Source of the DNA: a virus
Strand: one strand, 5' to 3'
IMG/VR virus record: IMGVR_UViG_3300043570_002385
Location: 1-33,445 of that record
Length of the DNA stretch: 33,445 nucleotides
Part shown: in pieces, positions 16,982 to 25,075 of the stretch
Position numbering within the stretch: the first letter of the stretch is position 1
Layout: every line of letters begins with the position of its first letter
Position numbers and translations under genes: made by a program
Notes under the pieces: generated by a model
Seen by the model: the letters and a program-made list of their open reading frames with translations, nothing else
Told to the model about the DNA's origin: nothing
Databases searched by the model: none

Positions 16982-19900
16982 TTATACTGGTGTCGATGTA
17001 CTTTGTTGCCAAGAAATAGCCTGATAAAAGTTGTACTCATATCCCTTTAGGGCAACCTTTTTGTCAGTATCAATGATTATCTTATTAGTTCCAGTATAAC
17101 TCTTATAGATTGTGTCTGGGTCAACTCCGTAGAAACTCTTTGACGATAGGACCAGCATTCCTCCCCAGCGATATGCGGGTGTCCAAAACTTCCAATCAAG
17201 CGTTTCTGATCCTGCATACTTAACTCTAAACCACTTTCTAAATGATGTTTGTTGTGTTTCTTGAAGACTGGTTGACTGATAGTAAGAAAGAACATTAAAT
17301 GTTAGTGGTCCAGTTATTCTTATTGCCCCAGAAACATTATTAAAGTTTAATATTCTTGAGAAAGATATTCCTAAGAATGCCCATTCTTTAACAGTAAGTA
17401 CTGGATCTTTAACTACCTTACCATTAAGGTAAAATAAAATACCATTTTCATACTGTCCAGTTCTTGCATTAATTGCATAGATTGTTCCTCTTTTACCGTC
17501 AGAACTGTTTGCAACAATAAAGAATTTTAGATATTGATCTTTTGATTCTACCTCAAATATTGGTGTTGGGCTATATGGAAAAAAGTCTTGGTCAAGACGA
17601 ACTGCTGCTTGCATTGCTATGACGCTATATTTATCTGAAAGACCTTGGTTTACAGGAATAGATAATCCACGATTTACTGCTGAGTTAAAATTACCACGAA
17701 GAGTTATTCCGCTGTTTCTTGTTAAGAATAAGTAAGGGCTACTCTTTTTATATATTGTAAAAGGATTTTTAGATTTGTAATTATAGTAGTATCCCGATTT
17801 TCTATAAGGATATATTGGTGTTCCAAATCTTGTACCGACTGGGTTTGGAGATGAGTCATTAAACGCTTGAGAAGAATACTCTAAAGTTTTTATCTTAATA
17901 TTGTGAGTTAGAATTCCATCAACTTCAAACTCTAGTCTTGTTACCATTGCAATTTTTGAAGTATCTTCTTTTGGTGGATAAATAACCATGCTGTCTACAA
18001 CCTCATACTTTGTTCTCATCCAGTCTGACTCTGGAGAAACAACTCCGTCAGTTGATGCTGGAACAAATTTTGTAAAATATAGATCTGAAGTATTTATCCC
18101 AGAAGAAACGTACTCAAAGTTGATGTAAGATTTTACAAATGAAGATGATGTGTCAAACTTGTAGGTCTTAGATACTTTATTCTTTAAATCTTCGTAGTCA
18201 TTATATCCAGTAAAAAGTTGATTACCTAGTGCATCATAATTTCTTTGTATTGGAAAAGAGTATTCTCCAGAAAGAGAGGGAATGGTCACTTCGTCGCTTT
18301 GTCCAGGGTTAATAACAGTTGGCACACCATACCTCCAGGATACTGGGGTTGCTGGAACTTCCAGATATCTGGATGGTGCTGGATAGTCGATATTGAACTG
18401 AATAAAATCTAGATCGTAGTAATCTTCGCCATTAGCATCTTTGACGTATTCTGACAAATAGGACAAAGGAAGATAGTCTTTCCAAGATGACTTAACAGCA
18501 ATATCAAAATAATAGTTACCAAAATATTTTTTAACAATCAGCGTATAACTTGCTATGTGATTCATCATTTTGTATGCTGGGTATTCGGTTGGAGTTCCAC
18601 CATCTAAAACGTATTGCCAAAAACTTGGATCACTTCCTGTATATTCTCCAGCGTCAACATCTAGATTTGAATAGTATAAATCAAAAACATCTTCATACCC
18701 TAAAAAAGAGCCCTTTGAGTTAAACAGTGTTTTTATTGACTCAAGGTTGGCTGCATTACAAAGTCCAACCCTGTAAATTTTTCCATGAAAACTTTTTGTA
18801 AAATCTTTTGTTCCTCCAACGTATAACTTTAGTGAAGATCTATTTCCAAAGAAAGATAAGCAATTTTTGCCAAAGAAGTCTGCAAACTTTTCTATATTCA
18901 TTCCAACAGTAAAGGATTCCCCAACCTGAACATCTTGTAAAGAATATATCGTTTCTAGTTGTCCATTATAAAATAGATTATATTTTACATTTGAACCATG
19001 CATAACAATTGAAAAATAGTTTGAAGTATTTTCTTGCTCAATATGAATAATTGTTTCATCTAAAGATGGAAGCACTGTTGGCTTTATGATAATGTAAAAT
19101 GCTTTTAGGTCTTCTTGTAATATATTAAAACCATCAAACTTTAAGTATCCGTTATTGGACCATGAGTTTGAAGGTTTTAGTGTAAAGAAGTTGTCGTCTT
19201 CTGTTTGAAATTGAGAAGAGAAAACTATGTCTGTTAAAGATTTTGATGTTGCATTATTTATAACAAGTTCTGGAACTTTGTAGTCAGGAACGGAAAGTTT
19301 GTTATTTTTAACGACTAGGTTATTTAAAACACCTTGATTCCATTTTCCTAGATCTGGATAAGTGTAATTATTTGTATAGTCTGCATATTGATAGTCAATA
19401 AAGACGGAAGATCCACTGTATGATGTATTGATGTTTTCTGGGAAATCCACACCTTGACCATAAACAAACCTTCTCTTTGCCACCACAGGGGGAACTTTAT
19501 ACGAGTATATTGCGACAGCATCAATTTCTACTGGAGAAACATCTTCGTAAGAATAGAAGCACAAGGCCTCTCCGTCTTCTGATTCTGGAAAAACTAAACT
19601 AGAAGAATCAAAAACAATTGAGCAAACCTCTTCTCCATTAAGCAACAAACTTGCGCCTTTGGTTCCGTACACAATATCTATTAGCATAGGCTTTCCCCAC
19701 TCGCCAACATAGTGTGTTGCAATGTTATTATTAATTTTTAGAATAAAGGATGTGCCATCAACCCAAAGACCATCATCGGATGTTGGCTTGCCAAATATTT
19801 TTCTAGGAACAGTTGAATCGCTAGTAACTCTTAGCCACATCTCAAACGTATAGTCTTTATGCTTTCCACTCTCGTGCAAAAACCCTTTTGCGGGGATTAC

Positions 19901-20698
19901 CAAACATGGCTCTCCGCCATTATCAACTAGTTTTGTTATTCCACTTGCTCCATAAACTAAAGGTATTCCAGTGTTCTTTGCAACAAGAGATCCGTTGCTT
20001 ACAATATAATATCCATAATCACTTGTCAGTCCATAGGAGTCTGCTGCTACTCCATACTTCCCCGCCAAAAGTGGTACTGGTACTTTTGAAACACCCAAAG
20101 AGGTAGAGTTAAATTCTTCTGACCATTGCCCAAGACTTAGACCATTTAAACTAAAGTTATACTCATTTTCAAAATCATCTGTAAAGAAGTAGTTTATCTT
20201 AATAACAATTCTCATAGTAGTATTTTGATCTGGAACATCAAAAGTTTCTGATATAAATGTCCACTCTCTGCTTACTGGAGATGAAAAAGATTTTAGGTGC
20301 TGGATTGTCTGTCCAGAAGAAGTATCATAATATTCATAGCCAATCTGAATTCCAGAAATTGCTGCTGTGTCTGAATAGAAATATGTTCCGATAGAAAATG
20401 TTTTTAGATCATGATTCATGTCCGAAAAATTAATAATATCATCGGTTACACAAACAATCTCACTAAATGCTTCATTGCCAATTCTTGCATTAAGTATGTT
20501 TGTTATACTAGTTGGAAATGGAGAGGTTTTTAGAAATGCTCTTTCCGCTAGGGCGCCATCTGTTTTCTGCCAGTTAGCAGAAGATCTTTGACTCTCTGTA
20601 ATTAAAGAAAGGTAGTCTGCCTTATCATCTAATGCCCACAAAGCAATTGGGTGTTCTGAAAACACTTTTTCTGCATACAGGTTTGATGAAGTAGACAT
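16982..20698 (-). CDS. Large tail protein with LamG-like (concanavalin A-like) domains
   Basis: 1238 residues. It opens with YAEKVFSEHPIALWALDD, a pattern common at the start of large LamG-type minor tail proteins of actinophages. At least three concanavalin A-like regions can be made out: ~265-400 (YTFEMWLRVTSD, LLLNGEEVCSI), ~490-660 (FTVGMNIEKF, LKLYVGGTKDF), and ~1030-1160 (IAMQAAVRLDQDFF, GILFYLNGKVV). Such domains usually bind carbohydrate or help assemble the fibre. Aromatic and Asp/Asn/Ser-rich throughout, with no signal peptide. It lies upstream of the head genes with its own promoter. Likely a receptor-binding or distal tail component; the substrate cannot be read. Confidence 0.75.
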   Translation of the reverse strand: MSTSSNLYAEKVFSEHPIALWALDDKADYLSLITESQRSSANWQKTDGALAERAFLKTSPFPTSITNILNARIGNEAFSEIVCVTDDIINFSDMNHDLKTFSIGTYFYSDTAAISGIQIGYEYYDTSSGQTIQHLKSFSSPVSREWTFISETFDVPDQNTTMRIVIKINYFFTDDFENEYNFSLNGLSLGQWSEEFNSTSLGVSKVPVPLLAGKYGVAADSYGLTSDYGYYIVSNGSLVAKNTGIPLVYGASGITKLVDNGGEPCLVIPAKGFLHESGKHKDYTFEMWLRVTSDSTVPRKIFGKPTSDDGLWVDGTSFILKINNNIATHYVGEWGKPMLIDIVYGTKGASLLLNGEEVCSIVFDSSSLVFPESEDGEALCFYSYEDVSPVEIDAVAIYSYKVPPVVAKRRFVYGQGVDFPENINTSYSGSSVFIDYQYADYTNNYTYPDLGKWNQGVLNNLVVKNNKLSVPDYKVPELVINNATSKSLTDIVFSSQFQTEDDNFFTLKPSNSWSNNGYLKFDGFNILQEDLKAFYIIIKPTVLPSLDETIIHIEQENTSNYFSIVMHGSNVKYNLFYNGQLETIYSLQDVQVGESFTVGMNIEKFADFFGKNCLSFFGNRSSLKLYVGGTKDFTKSFHGKIYRVGLCNAANLESIKTLFNSKGSFLGYEDVFDLYYSNLDVDAGEYTGSDPSFWQYVLDGGTPTEYPAYKMMNHIASYTLIVKKYFGNYYFDIAVKSSWKDYLPLSYLSEYVKDANGEDYYDLDFIQFNIDYPAPSRYLEVPATPVSWRYGVPTVINPGQSDEVTIPSLSGEYSFPIQRNYDALGNQLFTGYNDYEDLKNKVSKTYKFDTSSSFVKSYINFEYVSSGINTSDLYFTKFVPASTDGVVSPESDWMRTKYEVVDSMVIYPPKEDTSKIAMVTRLEFEVDGILTHNIKIKTLEYSSQAFNDSSPNPVGTRFGTPIYPYRKSGYYYNYKSKNPFTIYKKSSPYLFLTRNSGITLRGNFNSAVNRGLSIPVNQGLSDKYSVIAMQAAVRLDQDFFPYSPTPIFEVESKDQYLKFFIVANSSDGKRGTIYAINARTGQYENGILFYLNGKVVKDPVLTVKEWAFLGISFSRILNFNNVSGAIRITGPLTFNVLSYYQSTSLQETQQTSFRKWFRVKYAGSETLDWKFWTPAYRWGGMLVLSSKSFYGVDPDTIYKSYTGTNKIIIDTDKKVALKGYEYNFYQAISWQQSTSTPV

Positions 20699-20707
20699 TG
20701 TAAGTCT

Positions 20708-20716
20708 ATTTTACCA
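20708..20716 (-). promoter_or_regulatory. Extended -10 promoter for the LamG-like tail protein gene
   Basis: Minus strand reads TGG-TAAAAT (TAAAAT at 20708-20713), then 9 nt to the ATG at 20698. No Shine-Dalgarno, so the leader would be only about 2-3 nt. Confidence 0.55.
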
Positions 20717-20723
20717 CAGAACG

Positions 20724-22757
20724 CTACTTGTTTATTTTAATTTCACAGTAGTCTGTAGTGCAATATGCTTCACCTTGAGCCTCAAGATTATCTATACCGT
20801 CATAAATTGCAGCAAAATCAATATGTTTTAATTTGCCAATATAAGACTCGTATTGCTCTTCAGTAATGCCTGTGTATGGTTGCTGTGGGTAAACAGTGTT
20901 TCCCATTGGAAGGAATGAAACAGCCTTTAGTTGTCCCTCATACATATTGAGTGCTGGGACAATATGCTTAGACTCTGTTTCTTTATCAAATGATAATGTT
21001 ACAGAAACCCCATTGTCAGACCAGTATTTCTGAGCAGTTGCTGCAAGTGCAATCTTTTCAAATAATGTAACATCTTTTTCAGATCTTGGGTGACCTGACT
21101 TAATTGGGAAGTAAACTACTGATGTATTTGCTGATACTACGTCATCTTCAATTGTGTACCCTGCTGCTTTGAACAAGTGCATCATTGGATCTGTGTTTCC
21201 AAATCGAACTGCACGAAGGAAGAACTCTCCTCCAGGACCCCAGTGAACTCCAGGAGTTGCACCAGAAAGAATTGAAACAGATCCTGATGGCTTGACTGTT
21301 GTTACACGAATTGATTCACGAACACAAAGCCATTCTGAATACTGGTGATCGTAGTGACGAATCTTGTTGTATCCTTCATCCATCCACTCACGAACAATTG
21401 GCAAACCCTTTTGATCTGCAAATGATGCAATACCTGTTAGAGATGTACCAATGCGACGATTGCGTTGCATGATACCGTTTGTTTGTGGCCAGTGTGTTGG
21501 AACAAGTGTTACAGTCTTTCCATAAAGATATGCAAACTTCAGGGTACGCAGGAAGTCTTCCTTGGATTCATGACGATTTAAGTGCACTTCTACAAGTGTA
21601 CATAGTTCGTATGATTCCAATGGCTGCTCCGCACATGGGTTAAATCCCATCACACGATAATCCTTACCGTCTGGCGCATCCTTTAGTCGTCCATAATTAC
21701 GAGCAACATCAAGCCAGATAAAACCTGGTTCTCCATTTTCCGTAATTAAATCTACATAGTCTTCGTACTTTGTTCCTACTTCTGCTGAAATAGAATTATT
21801 AGACATCCAGGCCCAACCTGGATTTTCTGGATCAAATGAGTTACGCTCTGGGAATAGTTCTGAGTTCTTTAGATTCATAAATGTTTCATCCCCTGCATTT
21901 CCCAAAGCAAGTGTTGCTGAGCGTCGAACATTTCCTGATACCACACAGGTACCAATAAGGTTTACAAGGTCTACAATAGCACGAGAGTCTAGTGTTTCAC
22001 CTGCTCTGGAGCCGATTACACGGTCTATCTGCTCATGCAACTTGATAAGAGGTGCAGGTCCTGATGCAACGCCCCCAAAGCCCTTGATAGGCGCTCCTAG
22101 GGGTCTAATTAAATCATAGTTAAATTTCTGAATACTTTGGTTTGCTCTAAGGTATGAGTTGATTAGAAGTCGTACTGACTCTACCCATCCTTCACGAGTG
22201 TCTGGGATTTCGAACACCTGTTCGGGTTCTGTTGGAGCATAGATTGAGAAATTCTTATCCTGTCCTACTGTGTCAAACCCTACACCAATACCAAGCATCA
22301 ATGCATCCATAACCCAGGCAAACAGGGCTCCTGGATCATTCTTATCAAGGTCTTTTGTAGATACCATTGCACAGTTTTGTAGTGCTGCAGAGTTCTTCTT
22401 CTCCATAGTCATAGGAGTTCCAAATGCCCACATGCCTCGTCCTGGTGGTGTCCACTTCAATTCAAACATTCTTTGGAAGGCTTCTTGTGCAGACTTCTGA
22501 GCCTTGTAGTCATTCCATGGCAAACGGTTTTCTTTAGCATGATTCTTCTGTACTGAATACATACCCTCGATTACACGACGACAAACCTCATGCCATCTTT
22601 CCTTAGTTCCATCTTCCTTCATACGAGAATATGTACGAATAAAAGTAATTTCTCCAAGTGAGTTTTCTGCTGCATCCTTAAACCCAAATGGGCTTTCTTG
22701 GCTCTTGTATTTTTCTACGAAGTCCTCTGGAAGTTTAAAACTAAAAAAATCTGACAT
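20724..22757 (-). CDS. nrdJ: Adenosylcobalamin-dependent (class II) ribonucleotide reductase, monomeric RTPR type
   Basis: 677 residues. It reduces ribonucleotides (triphosphates in the RTPR branch) to deoxyribonucleotides for phage DNA synthesis, with a radical started from coenzyme B12. Key residues are all present: Cys129 (QNCAM) and Cys386 (ELCTL) as the active-site redox pair; Asn373, Cys375 and Glu377 in NPCAE, with Cys375 as the thiyl radical; and C-terminal Cys666 and Cys671 (CTTDYC), the CX4C pair that passes electrons from thioredoxin. LGIGVGFDTV and VKPSGSVSILSG are also typical. AAGGAC lies 7 nt before the ATG, with an extended -10 upstream. Slightly shorter than the Lactobacillus enzyme (about 740). 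No B12 riboswitch is seen. Its place between tail genes is unusual. Confidence 0.95.
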   Translation of the reverse strand: MSDFFSFKLPEDFVEKYKSQESPFGFKDAAENSLGEITFIRTYSRMKEDGTKERWHEVCRRVIEGMYSVQKNHAKENRLPWNDYKAQKSAQEAFQRMFELKWTPPGRGMWAFGTPMTMEKKNSAALQNCAMVSTKDLDKNDPGALFAWVMDALMLGIGVGFDTVGQDKNFSIYAPTEPEQVFEIPDTREGWVESVRLLINSYLRANQSIQKFNYDLIRPLGAPIKGFGGVASGPAPLIKLHEQIDRVIGSRAGETLDSRAIVDLVNLIGTCVVSGNVRRSATLALGNAGDETFMNLKNSELFPERNSFDPENPGWAWMSNNSISAEVGTKYEDYVDLITENGEPGFIWLDVARNYGRLKDAPDGKDYRVMGFNPCAEQPLESYELCTLVEVHLNRHESKEDFLRTLKFAYLYGKTVTLVPTHWPQTNGIMQRNRRIGTSLTGIASFADQKGLPIVREWMDEGYNKIRHYDHQYSEWLCVRESIRVTTVKPSGSVSILSGATPGVHWGPGGEFFLRAVRFGNTDPMMHLFKAAGYTIEDDVVSANTSVVYFPIKSGHPRSEKDVTLFEKIALAATAQKYWSDNGVSVTLSFDKETESKHIVPALNMYEGQLKAVSFLPMGNTVYPQQPYTGITEEQYESYIGKLKHIDFAAIYDGIDNLEAQGEAYCTTDYCEIKINK

Positions 22758-22791
22758 TTGTATCGTCCTTTCAAAAACGGATTAAGTGTTA

Positions 22792-22800
22792 AGTATAGCA
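22792..22800 (-). promoter_or_regulatory. Extended -10 promoter for the ribonucleotide reductase gene
   Basis: Minus strand reads TGC-TATACT (TATACT at 22792-22797). The leader of about 28 nt carries AAGGAC. The repeat AAGTGTTA occurs on the plus strand at 22784-22791 and again at 22830-22837, on both sides of the promoter. Upstream, an 8-bp inverted repeat (AGAGTTTT / AAAACTCT, 22799-22823) could be a weak terminator of the preceding gene or an operator. Confidence 0.6.
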
Positions 22801-22867
22801 GAGTTTTCAAAAAAGCAAAACTCTACCTAAAGTGTTAGTTGATAGTTATTGTTTTTTGTAAATAGTC

Positions 22868-23611
22868 TTACTTAAAGACTTTTCTGTGCCAGTGTTTTAG
22901 TCTATATCCATTTTGAAACATTGATCTTACAACTCTGCGCTGTAGATTTGTTTTTTCTGGATCCCATTCTTTGTCTAATTCCATAGACCAATCTTCACGC
23001 TTAAATGGAAACACCTGCGCTAACGGAGTTCCTTGCTTTATAACTCCCTTGAAATTTTTCTTAACAAAGAATGATAGATGTCCATCTGAAAAGAATTCAT
23101 CAGTATCAATAATTGCTTCTACTGCTTGCAATGGTGATGGAGGTTGGTGCATAGGTTGCATAAATAGTGTACTATATCCTGGTGGAGTCTTTACCATCCA
23201 TGTAGGGTGAATTCTAAAAACTTGATTAACATAAATACCTGCATCCATTGGGAACCTTGATATTTGCTCTGAAGAGTGGTGTGCAATTAATTCTTGTTGG
23301 AATCTTTGCATTTCTCCTGGCAATTGTACCTCAAATTTACCATCTGTTGTATCTACGTAAATGTCTACTGGCACTTTTAATATATACCCTACAGACATGG
23401 CATCAAAGAATGCTTGACACTTTTTTACAGTTAACTTGAATGATCCATTTTGCGGAGTGTCTTCGTCTGGTCCAGAAATGCTTGGCTGATCTTTATACCA
23501 CTGAGGAACATTTTTTGTACCTGGTTCTGGCAATGGAAAAACATCAACTAGATGTGGGTATGCTTGCAAAAATGTAATCTTGTTAGAGTTACTGGTATTA
23601 TCTTTTTTCAT
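22868..23611 (-). CDS. Protein of unknown function, possibly DUF6065-like
   Basis: 247 residues starting MKKDNTSNSNKITFLQAYP. No signal peptide, membrane segment or repeat. Notable segments are VFPLPEPGTKNVPQWYKD, FRIHPTWMVKTPPGYSTLFMQPMHQPP, and GVIKQGTPLAQVFPFKRE near the C-terminus. These suggest a compact, cupin-like beta fold, and the pattern reminds me of the DUF6065 family seen in phages; this is from memory and uncertain. It ends VVRSMFQNGYRLKHWHRKVFK-like basic. The ATG is 6 nt after a TATACT box with no Shine-Dalgarno, so leaderless. It lies between the Hint-domain protein and the ribonucleotide reductase. No function is assigned. Confidence 0.65.
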   Translation of the reverse strand: MKKDNTSNSNKITFLQAYPHLVDVFPLPEPGTKNVPQWYKDQPSISGPDEDTPQNGSFKLTVKKCQAFFDAMSVGYILKVPVDIYVDTTDGKFEVQLPGEMQRFQQELIAHHSSEQISRFPMDAGIYVNQVFRIHPTWMVKTPPGYSTLFMQPMHQPPSPLQAVEAIIDTDEFFSDGHLSFFVKKNFKGVIKQGTPLAQVFPFKREDWSMELDKEWDPEKTNLQRRVVRSMFQNGYRLKHWHRKVFK

Positions 23612-23617
23612 AATACA

Positions 23618-23626
23618 AGTATACCA
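23618..23626 (-). promoter_or_regulatory. Extended -10 promoter giving a leaderless mRNA (247-aa protein)
   Basis: Minus strand reads TGG-TATACT (TATACT at 23618-23623), then exactly 6 nt to the ATG at 23611. No Shine-Dalgarno. Confidence 0.7.
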
Positions 23627-23648
23627 CTAATGGAAAACTCTTGCAGTT

Positions 23649-25043
23649 TTAGACCTTGGAGTTGTGTACAACCATGTTACCAGCGATGATTGTATCTACA
23701 GGGAATGCATTAAACTTAAACACATTTCTTGTTTCTGTGATATATTCTACGCTTGTTACAGGTGTTTCTACCATGCCGTTGTCTGTTGCTTCAAAGATAA
23801 AGTCTGTTGTCAATACCTTTTCTGCTTCAAGGAAGATATGAGTGTTGTCTCTCTTAATGAGAACCTTTTCTCCCTCAGTGAATCTCTTGCCCTTGTCGCC
23901 GTTAAAGAATAGCGTCTGCTCTTTAACTGATGGCTCGATAGCAATAATTTCTGAAGGAACTCTTTCAATTCCGTCTAGGACTGCTGGATATACTGTTGAT
24001 GCTGATGGGTCAACTGACTCATCTAGCAAACCATTCCAGTTAATAGACCAGATCTTATCTCCGACAACAATATCTTTTGCTGCCTTAGATTCGACAGAAT
24101 CAGTAGAACCGATAACTTGAATTTGTGTATCTTCATCGATACAGAATCTAAGTGGTACGAATGAGTATGAAGGGCTAAATGGGCTGAACGGTGTAAATGC
24201 GTACGGTACAAACGAGTACGGTGCAAATGAGTAAGGTACGAATGAGTACGGTGCAAAAGAGTACGGTACGAATGAGTACACTGGTGTAAATGAATACGGT
24301 GCAAATGAGTATGGCACGAATGAATAAACTGGTGTAAATGAATACACTGGAGTAAACGCATATGGTGTAAACGCATAAGGTGTAAATGAATACACTGGCG
24401 TAAATGAATAGGGTGTAAATGAGAATGTTGTAATAGAGCCAGATGTTGCTGTGGCTGAATTACCATTAGCATTTGTTGCATAAACGCTGTATGTTTGTGC
24501 TGTTCCACCTTCTTGGTTTACAGAAGCAGATGTTCCTCCAATTGTTGCACCCTTGCCATCTGAAGATGACCAGGTATATGAAGTAATTGCTGATCCACCA
24601 TTTGCTGGGGCTGACCAAGAAATGCTGTCTGTGGTTGTTCCTGCTGTATTAGGAGAAGCAGATGGAGTAGGTGATGATACCGACAAGCCAGTAGGTGTTG
24701 CTGGAACAGTTGTAACTGTTACTGAAGGAGAGGCTGAAGATGCAGGAGAAGTTCCCGCAGCATTAGTTGCTCTTACTGTAAATGTTGGTGTTGCAGTTGA
24801 TGCAATACCAGTTACAGTGATTGGAGACGATGCTCCAGTTCCTGTCTGTCCTGTGCTTGCTGTTACAGTATAAGAAGTGGCAGCAGGTGAAAGTGCTGGT
24901 AAAGTAAATGAAACAGTAACTGCACCATTATCATATGCTCGTCCTGTTCCAACATTCGTTGCTGAAACAATTGTTGGTGCTAACGGCTCCAAGAAGTCAT
25001 TTGACGCTTGTGCCTTTTTACCGATCTTTTTTCCTACTGCCAT
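23649..25043 (-). CDS. Virion protein with FN3-like domains, aromatic pentad repeats and a C-terminal Hint (intein-like) domain
   Basis: 464 residues in three parts. Residues ~20-206: two FN3-like beta domains rich in Thr, Ser and Ala (SFTLPALSPAATSYTV; ISWSAPANGGSAITSYTW), common on tail fibres. Residues 207-297: 16 copies of a Tyr-Ser-Phe-x-Pro unit. Residues 301-461: a Hint domain with Cys301 at its start (CIDEDTQI), DIVVGDKIWSI, an F-block (FPVDTIIAGN) and the end VVHN at 458-461, followed by only Ser-Lys-Val. Cys1, the terminal His-Asn and a Ser at +1 are what protein splicing or cleavage needs, but the block-B TxxH reads TEGE (389-392), so the usual His is Glu392. AGGAGA lies before the ATG. 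Part of the fibre cluster. Probably a self-processing fibre; splicing activity is unproven. Confidence 0.8.
   Translation of the reverse strand: MAVGKKIGKKAQASNDFLEPLAPTIVSATNVGTGRAYDNGAVTVSFTLPALSPAATSYTVTASTGQTGTGASSPITVTGIASTATPTFTVRATNAAGTSPASSASPSVTVTTVPATPTGLSVSSPTPSASPNTAGTTTDSISWSAPANGGSAITSYTWSSSDGKGATIGGTSASVNQEGGTAQTYSVYATNANGNSATATSGSITTFSFTPYSFTPVYSFTPYAFTPYAFTPVYSFTPVYSFVPYSFAPYSFTPVYSFVPYSFAPYSFVPYSFAPYSFVPYAFTPFSPFSPSYSFVPLRFCIDEDTQIQVIGSTDSVESKAAKDIVVGDKIWSINWNGLLDESVDPSASTVYPAVLDGIERVPSEIIAIEPSVKEQTLFFNGDKGKRFTEGEKVLIKRDNTHIFLEAEKVLTTDFIFEATDNGMVETPVTSVEYITETRNVFKFNAFPVDTIIAGNMVVHNSKV
23652..24143 (-). other. Hint / bacterial intein-like domain
   Basis: Codes for Cys301 to Val464. 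Intein blocks A, F and G are recognisable and block B is degenerate (Glu in place of His). There is no room for a homing endonuclease; at about 160 residues it has the size of a mini-intein or BIL domain. Unlike a normal intein it leaves only three residues after the splice junction. Confidence 0.75.
24153..24425 (-). repeat. Tandem aromatic repeats coding for Tyr-Ser-Phe-x-Pro
   Basis: Sixteen tandem 15- or 18-bp units coding for [YF][SA]F[TVA]P with an optional extra Val. The copies differ at synonymous and first-position bases, and one spot has decayed to FSPFSPS. The repetition also keeps an unrelated frame open (24023-24508, His-rich), which is a by-product. Confidence 0.85.
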
Positions 25044-25075
25044 TTTAATCTCCTAATTTCTTATTGAATTTTGTA

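Noticed and set aside
22758-22867. A cobalamin riboswitch before the B12-dependent reductase
   Set aside because: The leader after the predicted start site is only about 28 nt, and no B12-box-like sequence is visible in the 110-bp gap.
24153-24425. The tandem repeats as a CRISPR array or a minisatellite without coding role
   Set aside because: Units are 15 or 18 bp with no spacers, stay in frame through the whole block and lie within a continuous coding sequence with a good start.
24023-24508. 161-aa His-rich open frame on the minus strand
   Set aside because: It is another frame of the repeat and FN3 region of the 464-aa gene. The His/Leu-rich pattern is a by-product of the Tyr-Ser-Phe-x-Pro codons, and there is no ribosome binding site.
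24553-24873. 106-aa plus-strand open frame (MPSEDDQVYEV)
   Set aside because: Antisense to the FN3-like region; its Val/Pro/Ala-rich composition mirrors the Thr/Gly/Ser codons of the real gene. No start signals.
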